64,000 nucleotides of DNA from Clostridia bacterium (GCA_017539905.1 JAFYBZ010000014.1:62001-126000); one strand, 5' to 3'; numbered from the stretch's first letter, positions 27,138-37,592 are shown. Notes: generated by a model from the letters alone, not told the origin. Made by a program: numbers and translations.

Positions 27138-29804
27138 TTAGTGTGCTTCGTACCAGTTCTCTCCCACTTCAGCCTCAGCAATTAGTGGAACTTTTAACTT
27201 AGCAACATTTTGCATTTCATTAACTAAAATTTCTTTAGCTATTTCAACTTCACTATCAGGCGATTCTAAAACTAATTCATCATGAACTTGAAGAACAAGC
27301 CTTGTATTCAAATTCTCTTCATCTAATTTCTTTTGAACATTTACCATTGCAATTTTAATAATATCAGCAGCGCTTCCTTGAATTGGTGTGTTCATTGCTA
27401 TTCTTTCTGCACCTTGTCTAACATTGAAATTCTTTGCATTTATTTCAGGCACGTATCTTCTTCTTCCCCATAGCGTCTCAGAATATCCTTTAACTCTACA
27501 TTCTTCAACTGCCATTTTCATAAAGTTGTGTATGCCTGGATATTTTTCAAAGTACTTTTGAATATAAATCTTTGCTTTCTTTCTCGAAATACCAATATTA
27601 GCTCCAAGTCCAAAATCTGAAATTCCATATACGATTCCAAAGTTAACTGCCTTTGCTTCACTACGTTGTTGCTTTGTAACTTTATCTAAAGGTATCTCAA
27701 ATACTTGAGACGCTGTAATCGCGTGTATATCTTGTCCATCTTTGAAACCTTTTATCATTGTGTCATCATTAGATACATGTGCTAGTACTCTTAATTCAAT
27801 TTGCGAATAATCCGCATCAATAAACTTATATCCTTTTGGCGCAACAAATACTTTTCTAAACTCTCTTCCAACTTCCGTACGTATCGGAATATTTTGTAAG
27901 TTTGGATCAGAGCAACTAATTCTACCTGTTGCTGTAACCGTCTGATTAAATGATGCGTGTATTCTTCCATCCTCCTTTACAAGTGGCAATAATCCATCTG
28001 CATAAGTAGATTTTAATTTAGCCAAAGTTCTATATTCCAAAATCTTTTCGACTATTGGATGATCTTCACGAATTTTATCTAATGTCTCAGCATCTGTTGA
28101 ATATCCGCTCTTAGTCTTTTTAGGAGCATATATTCCCAAAACTTCAAATAGTATGTGGCCTAATTGTTTAGGAGAATTAACATTGAAGTTTTCTCCTGCC
28201 ATTTCCATTATTTCATCATTTAATGCATTTACTTTTACTGTTAAAGTCTTTTGATACTCTTCCAATGTAGATTTATCTACAAGCACTCCTGCAATTTGCA
28301 TTCTTGCAAGAACGATTCTAAAAGGCATCTCAATGTCTTTAAATAATTTATACTCTTCTTCACTTTTAAGTTTAGCTTCTAGTTTATTCTTACAAGCTTC
28401 AATATATTTTGCATAGTTTATAGACTTTTCTTTTTCTTCTTTATCATTTTCTTTATTATCATTGCTCATTCCAAGAAGACTGATTTGTTCAGGCTCTTTT
28501 TTCTTATTTTGATCAACTAGTATTCCTAGTTCTTCTAGGATTATATCTTCCAATCCAAATTTGTTTTTTGATGGATTTAAAATATATGATGCAATTTTGA
28601 TGTCAAAATCTAAATGTTTAGGTACAATTCCAAATCTATTTAATTCAATATATGTTTGTTTAACATCATAACTTATCTTTGAAATATCTGATTCGAAATA
28701 TACTTTTAAATCATCTACTGATGGATTTGATGCATAATAAATTGTGTCGTCTATGATAACCGCTAAAGCATTATTATCATAGTAATATGTAGATACAGTT
28801 TTAGTATCGTTATGGCGATTGATAATCGCCGCTACAAATGCTTCTTCTTTATATTCTTTTTCTTCATATGATGCGACTGATTCTTCTTGAATAGCATTTT
28901 CGCCAGTAGGTTGTGTCAATTTATACTTTTCAATATAGTTCTTAAATTGTAGTTTAATAAACAAATTATATAAATCATCATTATTTACTTCTTGTTTTTT
29001 CAAATCATCAATCGTTACATCAAGAGGCACTTCTCTAAAAATTGTTCCTAAATCTTTAGATAAATACGCTAAATCTTTATTAGCCTCAACTTTTTCACGA
29101 AGCTTTCCTTTAATCCCCTCAACTTCTCCGCCTTGTTCTACAAGCGAATAAATAGTATCGATATCATGATATTTTTCTATCAATGAAAAAGCTGTCTTTT
29201 CTCCTACTCCTGGAATACCTGGAATATTATCTGAAGTATCTCCCATCAAACCTTTAATCTCTATAAATTGACTTGGTTCAATGTTAAATTTTTCTTTAAC
29301 AACTTCTGGAGTATAATCAGTATATTCTGTTTGCCCCTGCTTAGTCGTAGGAATTCTAACTGTTACTTTGTTAGATACTAACTGTAGATAATCTCTATCT
29401 CCTGTTAATAGCAAAATAGAATCTGCTTCTTTTTCTCCAATCAATGCAATTGTTCCTAAAATATCGTCTGCTTCGTATCCTTCAAGTTCTAATATTTTTA
29501 TATTCATTGCATTCAATACATCTTTAATCAATGGCATTTGCATTCGAAGTTCATCAGGCATAGGTTTACGTGTGCCCTTATATTCTTCATATTTTTGATG
29601 TCTAAATGTTGGAGCTTTTAAGTCAAATGCAACACAAATATAATCCGGATTATAATCATCTATTGTTTTATTTAAAATAGATAAAAAACCATAAAGGGCA
29701 TTTGTAAAAATGCCCGTAGATGTCCTCATTATATTTCTGCCCATGATACCGTAAAAGGCACGGTTCATGATACTATTACCATCAATTCCTAAAATCTTGC
29801 TCAT
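27138..29804 (-). CDS. polA: DNA polymerase I
   Basis: 888 aa with three regions. The 5'-nuclease domain is residues ~1-290 (FDLKAPTFRHQKYEEYKGTR, GDTSDNIPGIPGVGEKTA). The 3'-5' exonuclease-like domain (~310-470) lacks the expected D-x-E motif, so proofreading is probably absent. The polymerase domain has ADYSQIELRVLAH, RSEAKAVNFGIVYG and QVHDELVLE. The start at 29804 follows GGAGA by 6 nt; the longer open frame has none. Known Gram-positive relatives also often have an inactive exonuclease. Confidence 0.95.
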   Translation of the reverse strand: MSKILGIDGNSIMNRAFYGIMGRNIMRTSTGIFTNALYGFLSILNKTIDDYNPDYICVAFDLKAPTFRHQKYEEYKGTRKPMPDELRMQMPLIKDVLNAMNIKILELEGYEADDILGTIALIGEKEADSILLLTGDRDYLQLVSNKVTVRIPTTKQGQTEYTDYTPEVVKEKFNIEPSQFIEIKGLMGDTSDNIPGIPGVGEKTAFSLIEKYHDIDTIYSLVEQGGEVEGIKGKLREKVEANKDLAYLSKDLGTIFREVPLDVTIDDLKKQEVNNDDLYNLFIKLQFKNYIEKYKLTQPTGENAIQEESVASYEEKEYKEEAFVAAIINRHNDTKTVSTYYYDNNALAVIIDDTIYYASNPSVDDLKVYFESDISKISYDVKQTYIELNRFGIVPKHLDFDIKIASYILNPSKNKFGLEDIILEELGILVDQNKKKEPEQISLLGMSNDNKENDKEEKEKSINYAKYIEACKNKLEAKLKSEEEYKLFKDIEMPFRIVLARMQIAGVLVDKSTLEEYQKTLTVKVNALNDEIMEMAGENFNVNSPKQLGHILFEVLGIYAPKKTKSGYSTDAETLDKIREDHPIVEKILEYRTLAKLKSTYADGLLPLVKEDGRIHASFNQTVTATGRISCSDPNLQNIPIRTEVGREFRKVFVAPKGYKFIDADYSQIELRVLAHVSNDDTMIKGFKDGQDIHAITASQVFEIPLDKVTKQQRSEAKAVNFGIVYGISDFGLGANIGISRKKAKIYIQKYFEKYPGIHNFMKMAVEECRVKGYSETLWGRRRYVPEINAKNFNVRQGAERIAMNTPIQGSAADIIKIAMVNVQKKLDEENLNTRLVLQVHDELVLESPDSEVEIAKEILVNEMQNVAKLKVPLIAEAEVGENWYEAH

Positions 29805-29823
29805 ATATTTCTCCATTACGATT

Positions 29824-30933
29824 TTATTTTGTGCGTAGTGCACCTATTCTTTGATCTTTAGTAGCTGAATTGCTATCATACTTTCTTACTTCATTGTGAT
29901 AATCAATTCCATTATTAAATCTCTTATATTTAACTTTCATCTCATCAACAAATTCAACTTGGAAGTTTTGTGGTTTTTCTTTACCAAACAAAGATTTCTT
30001 TTGAGGTTGTGGAAATTCAATATCGCTTGCCACTCTATTTGTTTGTCCATTAACATATATATAATGAAGTTCATCATTATACATTGTTTCAATTACCCAC
30101 ACTGGTAGCAAAATAAATTTCTTAACAATATTCTTAATATCACAATTCAAATGCATTCTCTTTATCTCTTCTGTCTTACCAACATACTTATTCATTTGAT
30201 TTTTTGTGTATTCTTCAGTAATTACTTTTAAATCTTTCCAAACTTTATCATGTGTTTCATATTTAGATACTGTGTAGAATCCTTTTCCAAGCATCTTAGC
30301 AAAAAACATCTTTTGCTTTTTATAATCATAGTTTGCAAAAGCATCAACTGCTTTGATTGGAATAGTCTTAGTAGCATCACATAATACATTTAGATTTTCA
30401 ACATAATCAATCTCTTGATAGTAGAAACCATCATCGCCAAATCTATTATTAATTTCAACTGTCTCTAAAAAACATCTATATGAGTTCTCTACAAGATATC
30501 TATAAAACGGAACATATAGCCCTTTTAAAGAATCAAACTTAATACCATTTAATAATTCTTGTGGGCATCCGCCAGCTTTAAGAGTATCTATTAAATGAGA
30601 TAAGAATGAAGTTGGATCTTCTTTAAACTCAATTATTAATTCTGGTTTGAAATCAACAATTCTTGGGTTTAATTCAATTAGATTATTAAAGCAGAATGGA
30701 CAAACATCATAAGAATAATCATTATTAACTATCGTTTTCTTTCCGCATAGTTTGCAAATGATTTCAACAAAGTTGTCTGTAAAATCATTATTTACCATCC
30801 CCTGCTTTTCTTCATCACTAGCTAATTCCTCATGTGCAAAAAATCCTCCACAGCTAGTACACATATAACTATCTGTATCTTGATCATATAAAAGTGGATT
30901 ATTACAATTTGGACAATTATATTGGTTTTCCAT
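29824..30933 (-). CDS. Zinc-ribbon protein, 369 aa, unknown
   Basis: The N-terminus carries two zinc ribbons: CPNCNNPLLYDQDTDSYMCTSCGG and CKLCGKKTIVNNDYSYDVCPFC. The rest is a soluble, beta-rich domain I do not recognise. The fold resembles proteins annotated as TFIIB-type zinc-ribbon proteins in Clostridia. The ATG at 30933 has GGAG 10 nt upstream. It is 19 nt ahead of polA and may be co-transcribed with it. Confidence 0.78.
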   Translation of the reverse strand: MENQYNCPNCNNPLLYDQDTDSYMCTSCGGFFAHEELASDEEKQGMVNNDFTDNFVEIICKLCGKKTIVNNDYSYDVCPFCFNNLIELNPRIVDFKPELIIEFKEDPTSFLSHLIDTLKAGGCPQELLNGIKFDSLKGLYVPFYRYLVENSYRCFLETVEINNRFGDDGFYYQEIDYVENLNVLCDATKTIPIKAVDAFANYDYKKQKMFFAKMLGKGFYTVSKYETHDKVWKDLKVITEEYTKNQMNKYVGKTEEIKRMHLNCDIKNIVKKFILLPVWVIETMYNDELHYIYVNGQTNRVASDIEFPQPQKKSLFGKEKPQNFQVEFVDEMKVKYKRFNNGIDYHNEVRKYDSNSATKDQRIGALRTK

Positions 30934-31010
30934 ATTATGTACACTCCTTCTACCCATATATATTTCTATTATATTGAACAATTCCAAAAATAACAATCAA
31001 ATTAAAAAAA

Positions 31011-31041
31011 CTGTAAAGAAGACATAATATCTTCTTTACAG
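31011..31041 (-). terminator. gltX terminator
   Basis: CTGTAAAGAAGA/TCTTCTTTACAG stem, 7-nt loop, seven T on the minus strand. Confidence 0.9.
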
Positions 31042-31051
31042 TCTAATTATC

Positions 31052-32686
31052 TTATTTAAAGTTCTCTATTCTCTTTAGAATTCTCTCTTTTCCAAGAAGT
31101 TTTAAGATATCATATAAGCTTGGTGATTGATGCTTTGTTGTAACAACATATCTAAGCATTTCGCAAATATTACCAATTGAACCAGCATAGGCCTCTGGAT
31201 TTGCCTTGTATTCCTTAGTTGTTGCATAGTTATATTTCTTACCAAATTCTGCCATATCATCAAACCACTCTTGTTGAGTCTTTGATGCATCATAGTAATT
31301 TGAAATATAATCTTTAAGCATTTCAACATCTACTTTATACTCTTTATCTTCCCAATTGTTTGTGAATAATTCATCAAACATATACCACATTTCTTTTTTA
31401 GCATCAGAATAATATGCTAAATCTTTACGTGGTTTCTTTTGCTCTCTTTCGATATTCAAAAATGCAGTTGAATATTCAGGATCTTTTGTGAATATATCAT
31501 AGAATTCTTTATCAAATTCATTTAAGTATCCAGCAATTCCTTCATAAACTTCTTTTGCTGAGATCTTAGCCATGTATTCTTTACAAATAAAGTTTAATTT
31601 ATCTAGATCAAATATAGCAGGGCTCTTTGACATCTTTGGAAATTCGAATACATACTCTTCCGCTTTAACTGCAGGATTAGATGTATACCATGGTTCGAAT
31701 CCAGAATTTGCTAAGGTTCCTAAATATAATTTAACAGCTTCTAGTGGAACACCAAGTTCATGATAATATGATGTTGCAGCTTCTGGATCTTTTCTCTTAC
31801 TAATCTTTCTAACCTTACCATCATCTAATTTTGCAATTGGTGCTATATGACAATATGTAGGTGCCTTAAATCCAAACACTTCAAACAATTGTGTATGAAT
31901 TGGAAGTGAAGCTACCCACTCATCTCCTCTAATAACGTGTGTCGTACGCATCAAGTGATCATCTACTAAATGTGCAAAGTGATATGTTGGTAGTCCATCT
32001 GATTTACAAATAACTATATCCATATCATTTTCTGGGAAGCTAAGTTTTCCTTTAATAGCATCAATAACTGTTTTCTTATTATTGAAATTACCTGGTGACT
32101 TAAGTCTAATGATATATGGATCACCATTTTTAATTCTCTCTGCTCTTTGATCATTACTTAAGTTTCTACAGGTTGCCCAAGGACCATAATAACCTATTCT
32201 TGCTTTTAATTTTTCTTGCTTAGCTCTTATTGCATCTAGTTCTTCTGGAGAACAAAAACATGGATAAGCCAGTCCTCTTTCAAGCAAGTGTTTAACAAAT
32301 GCTTGATAGATTTCTTTTCTCTCACTTTGAACATAAGGGCCATAATCACCCTTATAGTTGTCATCATCAACTTGTCCTTCATCAAAAGTAACATTATATT
32401 CTCTAAGGCCATTAATAATATGATGAATTCCATTATCTATTGTTCTTTTTGTATCAGTATCTTCTACTCTTAAGAAAAATACACCATTTGTTTGTCTAGC
32501 AAAAGCTTGAGATACAAAGCTTTGGTATAAAGCACCTATATGAATATATCCTGTTGGACTTGGAGCATATCTAGTAACGATTGCTGTTTCTGGTAAATTT
32601 CTTTCAGGATACATCTTTTCATAGTCTTCCACTGTTTTAGTAATTTCTGGAAATATTAGGTCTGCTAACTCTTTATCTGAAATCAT
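31052..32686 (-). CDS. gltX: Glutamate--tRNA ligase
   Basis: Class I synthetase. The HIGH motif is YAPSPTGYIHIGALY and the KMSKS loop is KISKRKDPE. 544 aa, slightly longer than typical (~480-500) and with an N-terminal extension of ~35 residues before the catalytic fold. No T-box or other leader is visible upstream, only ~70 bp to the divergent tRNA promoter. Confidence 0.93.
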   Translation of the reverse strand: MISDKELADLIFPEITKTVEDYEKMYPERNLPETAIVTRYAPSPTGYIHIGALYQSFVSQAFARQTNGVFFLRVEDTDTKRTIDNGIHHIINGLREYNVTFDEGQVDDDNYKGDYGPYVQSERKEIYQAFVKHLLERGLAYPCFCSPEELDAIRAKQEKLKARIGYYGPWATCRNLSNDQRAERIKNGDPYIIRLKSPGNFNNKKTVIDAIKGKLSFPENDMDIVICKSDGLPTYHFAHLVDDHLMRTTHVIRGDEWVASLPIHTQLFEVFGFKAPTYCHIAPIAKLDDGKVRKISKRKDPEAATSYYHELGVPLEAVKLYLGTLANSGFEPWYTSNPAVKAEEYVFEFPKMSKSPAIFDLDKLNFICKEYMAKISAKEVYEGIAGYLNEFDKEFYDIFTKDPEYSTAFLNIEREQKKPRKDLAYYSDAKKEMWYMFDELFTNNWEDKEYKVDVEMLKDYISNYYDASKTQQEWFDDMAEFGKKYNYATTKEYKANPEAYAGSIGNICEMLRYVVTTKHQSPSLYDILKLLGKERILKRIENFK

Positions 32687-32736
32687 TTATATGTCAACTC
32701 CTTTTTTTTCGCTTTGTCGCATTTTATCATATTTTC

Positions 32737-32765
32737 TTGCCATTTACAATAAATAATGCTATAAT
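32737..32765 (+). promoter_or_regulatory. Promoter of tRNA-Leu
   Basis: TTGCCA (32737-32742), 17-nt spacer, TATAAT (32760-32765), about 19 nt before the mature tRNA 5' end. Confidence 0.85.
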
Positions 32766-32783
32766 GAGCAAGTATTTGTAAAA

Positions 32784-32865
32784 GCCGGTGTGGCGGAATG
32801 GCAGACGCACATGACTCAAAATCATGCGGGAAACCGTGTGGGTTCAAGTCCCACCACCGGTACCA
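32784..32865 (+). tRNA. tRNA-Leu (anticodon CAA)
   Basis: Acceptor arm GCCGGTG/CACCGGT, anticodon stem CATGA/TCATG with loop CTCAAAA (anticodon CAA, reads UUG), T-arm GTGGG-TTCAAGT-CCCAC and an encoded CCA at 32863-32865. The variable arm is short for a leucine tRNA. The only tRNA gene I see in the window. Confidence 0.93.
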
Positions 32866-32877
32866 AAAGCACAAAAA

Positions 32878-32904
32878 AGTCTATCACAATCTATGTGATA
32901 GACT
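32878..32904. terminator. Bidirectional terminator after tRNA-Leu
   Basis: AGTCTATCACA/TGTGATAGACT stem with a 5-nt loop and A/T runs on both sides. It also ends the convergent gene at 32920-33264. Confidence 0.9.
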
Positions 32905-32919
32905 TTTTTATTAGCTTTT

Positions 32920-33264
32920 CTAATAATTATAATTTACACTTCCGCCAGCTACAACGCCAACAACAACTGCAATAATGAATATAACAAGCCAAATAATAAA
33001 GCTTAGAAGCATTAACCATAAGTATGATCTAGCAAAGTTTCTCTTGTTAATGTTATCCTCTGATAATGCATTAACGATAAGCATAATAAAACCAACAAGT
33101 GGAATACTATATAGAAGCATATATCCTATATATCCCCATGGTTTGATTGGTCTGTAATATGGCGGAACACTATTATATGCATTTGGTTGCGCATAATTTT
33201 GTGGGCCATAGTTTGGTGCTGCATTGTATTGTGGATTTCCGTTTGGATAGTTATTGTTATACAA
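32920..33264 (-). CDS. Small membrane protein with an Asn/Tyr/Pro-rich N-terminus
   Basis: 114 aa. A disordered N/Y/P/Q-rich segment (residues 1-42) precedes two hydrophobic helices (~47-65 and 80-104). The TTG start at 33264 follows GGGGGAG by 6 nt, which decides it. It resembles small clostridial membrane proteins with low-complexity N-termini. Function unknown. Confidence 0.75.
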   Translation of the reverse strand: MYNNNYPNGNPQYNAAPNYGPQNYAQPNAYNSVPPYYRPIKPWGYIGYMLLYSIPLVGFIMLIVNALSEDNINKRNFARSYLWLMLLSFIIWLVIFIIAVVVGVVAGGSVNYNY

Positions 33265-33328
33265 TTAAAACTCCCCCTCTTCTTAAGATACTAACATTTT
33301 ACTATAAAAGATATTGATATGTAAATAC

Positions 33329-35506
33329 CTATTTGCTTCTTTGCACGTCATAAACAGAGTCCACTTTTCTCAAGGCTTTGATTATTTTATTAAGCTTATC
33401 TACGCTTTCAACCTCAATACCAATAGTAATTATAGCAACTCTATTTTGAGTGGTTCTTGCATTAACAGAAACCATTGTAGCTTTGACATCATTCATAGCA
33501 ATTGTAATATCTTGCAATAATCCGTTTCTATCATTTGCATAAACAGTAAGATCAGTAACAAATGATGCTTTTACTTCTTTCTCCCAAGAAACATCTATTA
33601 ATCTTTGTTCATTATTAATTAGGTCTCTACAATTATCGCAGTCGGCTCTATGAACAGAAACTCCTCTGCCTCTTGTAACATATCCAATGATTTCATCACC
33701 AGGAAGTGGGTTACAACATTTAGCAAGTTTTACTAAACAGTTTTCAATTCCTTTAACGATAATACCATTTTTAGAACTTCTTGGTCTATTATCTAGTTTG
33801 ACTTTTTTAAGCTCTTCAATTGTTTTTTCAATCTCGAGATCTTTATTTTCTTTTTTATATTCTTCCAAAAGTCTAGTAATAATCTTAAGTGGTGAAATTG
33901 CTCCAAATCCGATTGCAGCATAAGCATCATCTAAAGAATTATATTTATACTTTTCTAATACTTCAGGAAGCCATTCTGGTCTAAACAAATCAGAAAAACT
34001 GATTCCAATTCTTTTAATTTCTTTTTCAACCATTTCTTTTCCTTTAGCTGTGTTTTCCTCTCGAAGTGCTTTCTTAAAATAGTTTTGAATTTTAGAACGT
34101 GCAGCATTTGTTTTGACCATCTTAAGCCAATCTCTTGATGGGCCACTAGAATTATCCGAAGTAATTATCTCTACTATGTCGCCATTTTGAAGTTTAGTAG
34201 TAATTGGTACAATTCTAGAATTAATTTTTGCGCCTACCATCTTATGACCAACTTGTTCATGAATAGCATAAGCAAAATCTATAGTAGTCGAACCAACTGG
34301 CAAAGACTTGATATCTCCAGCAGGTGTGAATGCAAAAACTTCTTCGTCAAACAAATCGAATTTAAGCTTGCTCATAAATTCTTTATCATCATTTGTTTCA
34401 TTTTGCCATTCAATAGTCTCACGAAGCCATGAAAGTTTATCATCCGAAACTGATACTGATGCACCTTTTTCTTTATATGCCCAATGAGCAGCAATACCAT
34501 ATTCAGCAACTCTATGCATGTCCCATGTACGTATCTGAACTTCAAAAGGAACACCATTTTTACCTAAAAGTGTTGTATGAAGTGATTGATACATGTTAGG
34601 TTTAGGCATAGCAATATAATCTTTAAATCTACCTGGCATTGGCTTGTACATTTCATGTACAAATCCAAGTGCAGCATAACAATCTTTAACCGAATTAACA
34701 ATTATTCTTAAAGCAAATAAATCATAAATCTGATCTAATGTTTTATGATCTTTTTGCATCTTTCTATATATACTCCAAAGATGCTTTGGCCTTCCATATA
34801 TTTCTGCTTGAATTTTAGCTTCCTTCATTTTTGCACGAAGCTCATCTAGAATTTCATTTATAAACTTTTCTCTTTCTTCTCTTTTTGTCTTAACACCTTT
34901 AGCAAGTTCAAAATATGCATCCTCTTCAAGATACATAAATGCTAAATCTTCTAATTCCCATTTAATAGAATAAATACCAAGACGATTTGCGAGAGGTGCA
35001 TAAAGCATACGTGTTTCTTTTGCATTAGCTACTCTTCTATCACCAGGAAGGTGTTTTAAAGTACGCATATTATGAAGTCTATCAGCAAGCTTAATCATTA
35101 GAACACGAATGTCTTTGGCCATAGCCATAAAGAACTTACGATAGTTTTCAACTTGTTCTTCTCTTTTATCTATAAAAGTTTGTGCAGCAAGAGAACCTAA
35201 TTTTGTAACACCATCAACCATCTCTGCAACATCTTCGCCAAACTCTTTAACTACTTCTTCTCTAGTTACTGCTGTATCTTCAAAAACATCATGCAAAAGT
35301 GCAGCGCAAATTGCATCGTCATCTAATTCTAATGTAGTAATAATGTAAGCAACTTCAGTTGGGTGAATAATATATGGTTCGCCAGACATTCTTAGTTGAT
35401 CACCATGTGCTTCTTTCGCAAAGTCATATGCTTTTTGAATTTTCTTACTATTAGATTTTTTATTATACTTTTTCGCATTTGCAATAACATCTTGAATCTC
35501 TGCCAT
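33329..35506 (-). CDS. relA: Bifunctional (p)ppGpp synthetase/hydrolase
   Basis: Controls the stringent response. HD hydrolase domain (LLHDVFEDTAVTREEV, KLADRLHNMRTL), synthetase domain (RFKDYIAMPKPNMYQSLHTT), TGS domain (FTPAGDIKSLPVGSTTIDFAY) and C-terminal ACT domain are all present in 725 aa. The ATG at 35506 follows GGGAGGTGAG. Both active sites look intact. Confidence 0.95.
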   Translation of the reverse strand: MAEIQDVIANAKKYNKKSNSKKIQKAYDFAKEAHGDQLRMSGEPYIIHPTEVAYIITTLELDDDAICAALLHDVFEDTAVTREEVVKEFGEDVAEMVDGVTKLGSLAAQTFIDKREEQVENYRKFFMAMAKDIRVLMIKLADRLHNMRTLKHLPGDRRVANAKETRMLYAPLANRLGIYSIKWELEDLAFMYLEEDAYFELAKGVKTKREEREKFINEILDELRAKMKEAKIQAEIYGRPKHLWSIYRKMQKDHKTLDQIYDLFALRIIVNSVKDCYAALGFVHEMYKPMPGRFKDYIAMPKPNMYQSLHTTLLGKNGVPFEVQIRTWDMHRVAEYGIAAHWAYKEKGASVSVSDDKLSWLRETIEWQNETNDDKEFMSKLKFDLFDEEVFAFTPAGDIKSLPVGSTTIDFAYAIHEQVGHKMVGAKINSRIVPITTKLQNGDIVEIITSDNSSGPSRDWLKMVKTNAARSKIQNYFKKALREENTAKGKEMVEKEIKRIGISFSDLFRPEWLPEVLEKYKYNSLDDAYAAIGFGAISPLKIITRLLEEYKKENKDLEIEKTIEELKKVKLDNRPRSSKNGIIVKGIENCLVKLAKCCNPLPGDEIIGYVTRGRGVSVHRADCDNCRDLINNEQRLIDVSWEKEVKASFVTDLTVYANDRNGLLQDITIAMNDVKATMVSVNARTTQNRVAIITIGIEVESVDKLNKIIKALRKVDSVYDVQRSK

Positions 35507-35555
35507 ACATCTCACCTCCCTTTCCAAATTGTAAATGAAATTAATTCACTTGCGA

Positions 35556-35625
35556 GCATCGTGCAAAGGACGAGTGTGGTTTTGTACGTTTATGTACAAA
35601 ATCCACCGAGTCCTTTTAACGATGC
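35556..35625. repeat. Structured hairpin, GAGTGTGG/CCACCGA family, copy 1
   Basis: Nested stems: GCATCGT/ACGATGC, AAAGGAC/GTCCTTT, GTGG/CCAC and TTTTGTAC/GTACAAAA, with internal loops at GAGT and CGA. A second copy at 42512-42580 keeps the loops but changes stem bases in a compensating manner. Lies between recJ and relA. Confidence 0.82.
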
Positions 35626-35631
35626 GACCAA

Positions 35632-37320
35632 TTATATACTTTTCTTAATATCCTTAATATTAAGCTGAATCATCTCAATACCATTATAAGAATTAATTTC
35701 CAATGCACAAAGTATGTCGGCTTTTTCACCCATACGTATAGTATTCTTCTTTTCGCCCATATTAAACGCAATAGCCGAAAAGATTCTATGATCTTCTTTA
35801 ACATTAAGTTTTAAATGTTTGTCATTAGATAGTGTTCTAATGCTATCTACTTTAACATTCTTATATGCAAATAATGGTGCTGGATTAGATTCACCATATG
35901 GTTCTAATAGTTTTAATTCTTGTATAGTTTGAACTGTTATATCTTTATGAGTTATCTCAGCATCATATTTAATTGTAGGAATTATTTCGTCTGGAAGTTT
36001 GTCTTCAACATATTTAGTAATACTATTTCTAAAATCATCATATTGTGATCTTTTCAATGTAAGACCAATTGCCATTTCATGGCCACCAAATTTTTGAAGA
36101 TCTGCTTGGCATGCTGTTAATGCAGCATGTAAATCAAAGCCATCTACTGAGCGTCCTGAGCCTTTACACTCATCATCCTCTAAAGAAATAAGTATAGAAG
36201 GTTTGTAATAATTCTCTGTTATTTTTGAGGAAACTATTCCAATAACTCCATGATGCCAATTTTCTTTACCAACAACAATTATTTTGTTTTCTGCAAGTTT
36301 CTCTTTTGAAATGATTTCTTGCACTTCGTTAAAAATACCTCTTTCAATTTCTTGTCTTTCTCTATTCATTTCATTAAGACTATTTGCAATATCCATAGCT
36401 TCTTTCATATTATCTGTAAGAAGCATCTTAAGTGCTAACTCAGCATTACCCATTCTACCACTTGCATTTATTCTTGGAGCAAGTCCAAAACTTATTGATG
36501 TAGAATCTATTCCTTTTATCATTGATGAACTAATCAAAGCTCTTAAACCATAGTTCTCTGTTTTAGCCATAGCCTTAAGACCATACTTAACAATAACCCT
36601 GTTTTCATCAACTAAAGGAACAATATCTGCAACAGTTCCAAGGCAAGCTATATCTAAATATTTTAAGTAGTCTTCATCTTGTTTATTTAACTTTTTGCAA
36701 AGTGCTTGAACTACTTTAAAAGCAACTCCGCATCCTGCTAAACTATTAAATGGATATGTACTATCAGGTCTTTTAGCATCAATAACAGCAACACAATCTG
36801 GTAATTTTTCTGGACATTCATGATGATCTGTAACAATAACTTCTAGTCCTTTTGATTTAGCATACTCTACTTCATCATGGCCCGAGATGCCACAATCAAC
36901 TGTAATTAAAAGTTTAGTACCTCTTTCAGCAATTGCATCTATTGCTTCATTATTTAACCCATATCCTTCTTGAATTCTATTTGGTAAATAGTAATCAACT
37001 TTTGCATTAATCTCATCTAAGAATTTATATAAAATAGTGGTACTTGTAATTCCATCAACATCATAATCGCCATATATTGTAATCTTGTCGCCAGCTTCAA
37101 TAGAATTTATGATTTTATCGACTGCTTTATCCATATCATTAAACATAAATGGATCATTTAAATCATCTAATCTAGGATGTAGAAATTTTTCAATTCGATC
37201 ATCTTCAACAATATCACGATTAACTAATATTCTTGCTAACAATGGTGATATATTATGCTTTTCTGCAAGAGGCATAATAAGTGACTCATCTACTTTATAA
37301 GATTCCCATTTTTTATTCAT
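35632..37320 (-). CDS. recJ: Single-stranded-DNA-specific exonuclease RecJ
   Basis: DHH-family 5'-3' exonuclease. Motifs: IYGDYDVDGITST, TVDCGISGHDEV, VTDHHECPEKLP (DHH) and GRMGNAELA, with GGHEMAIGL in the DHHA1 part. 562 aa, the short form without the extra C-terminal domain of Bacillus. The ATG at 37320 follows TTGGGGG by 4-5 nt. Confidence 0.94.
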   Translation of the reverse strand: MNKKWESYKVDESLIMPLAEKHNISPLLARILVNRDIVEDDRIEKFLHPRLDDLNDPFMFNDMDKAVDKIINSIEAGDKITIYGDYDVDGITSTTILYKFLDEINAKVDYYLPNRIQEGYGLNNEAIDAIAERGTKLLITVDCGISGHDEVEYAKSKGLEVIVTDHHECPEKLPDCVAVIDAKRPDSTYPFNSLAGCGVAFKVVQALCKKLNKQDEDYLKYLDIACLGTVADIVPLVDENRVIVKYGLKAMAKTENYGLRALISSSMIKGIDSTSISFGLAPRINASGRMGNAELALKMLLTDNMKEAMDIANSLNEMNRERQEIERGIFNEVQEIISKEKLAENKIIVVGKENWHHGVIGIVSSKITENYYKPSILISLEDDECKGSGRSVDGFDLHAALTACQADLQKFGGHEMAIGLTLKRSQYDDFRNSITKYVEDKLPDEIIPTIKYDAEITHKDITVQTIQELKLLEPYGESNPAPLFAYKNVKVDSIRTLSNDKHLKLNVKEDHRIFSAIAFNMGEKKNTIRMGEKADILCALEINSYNGIEMIQLNIKDIKKSI

Positions 37321-37418
37321 GTGACCCCCAATCTTAAATGAAAACTCCGTTTTCAATTAATCATTAATTTTGCATCTATTTTATATCTTTTAGCGTAAAT
37401 TAACAAGACAAAATCACA

Positions 37419-37580
37419 AAAAGCTGGTTGATATATTACTAATAGAAAACAATCCGCACGATTACAGCTTGTATAATTTGAAGCGAAGAATCCCGAGTTA
37501 ACGAGGAAATAGATTCGAGCTTCAAATGGTACAAGTTGTTGAGTCAGGACGTTTTCGTAGTAATATATCAACCAGCTTTT
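37419..37580. repeat. Long palindrome between recJ and the RCK gene
   Basis: Perfect outer arms of 23 bp (37419-37441 and 37558-37580), then GAAAAC/GTTTTC, and an inner CTTGTA..ATTTGAAGC/GCTTCAAAT..TACAAG stem. It covers nearly the whole intergenic region. It shares no obvious sequence with the other palindromes here. Confidence 0.8.
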
Positions 37581-37592
37581 AGGAATCATAAA

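Noticed and set aside
32687-32783. T-box or riboswitch before gltX
   Set aside because: The gap is under 100 bp and contains the divergent tRNA promoter; no T-box sequence or antiterminator seen.
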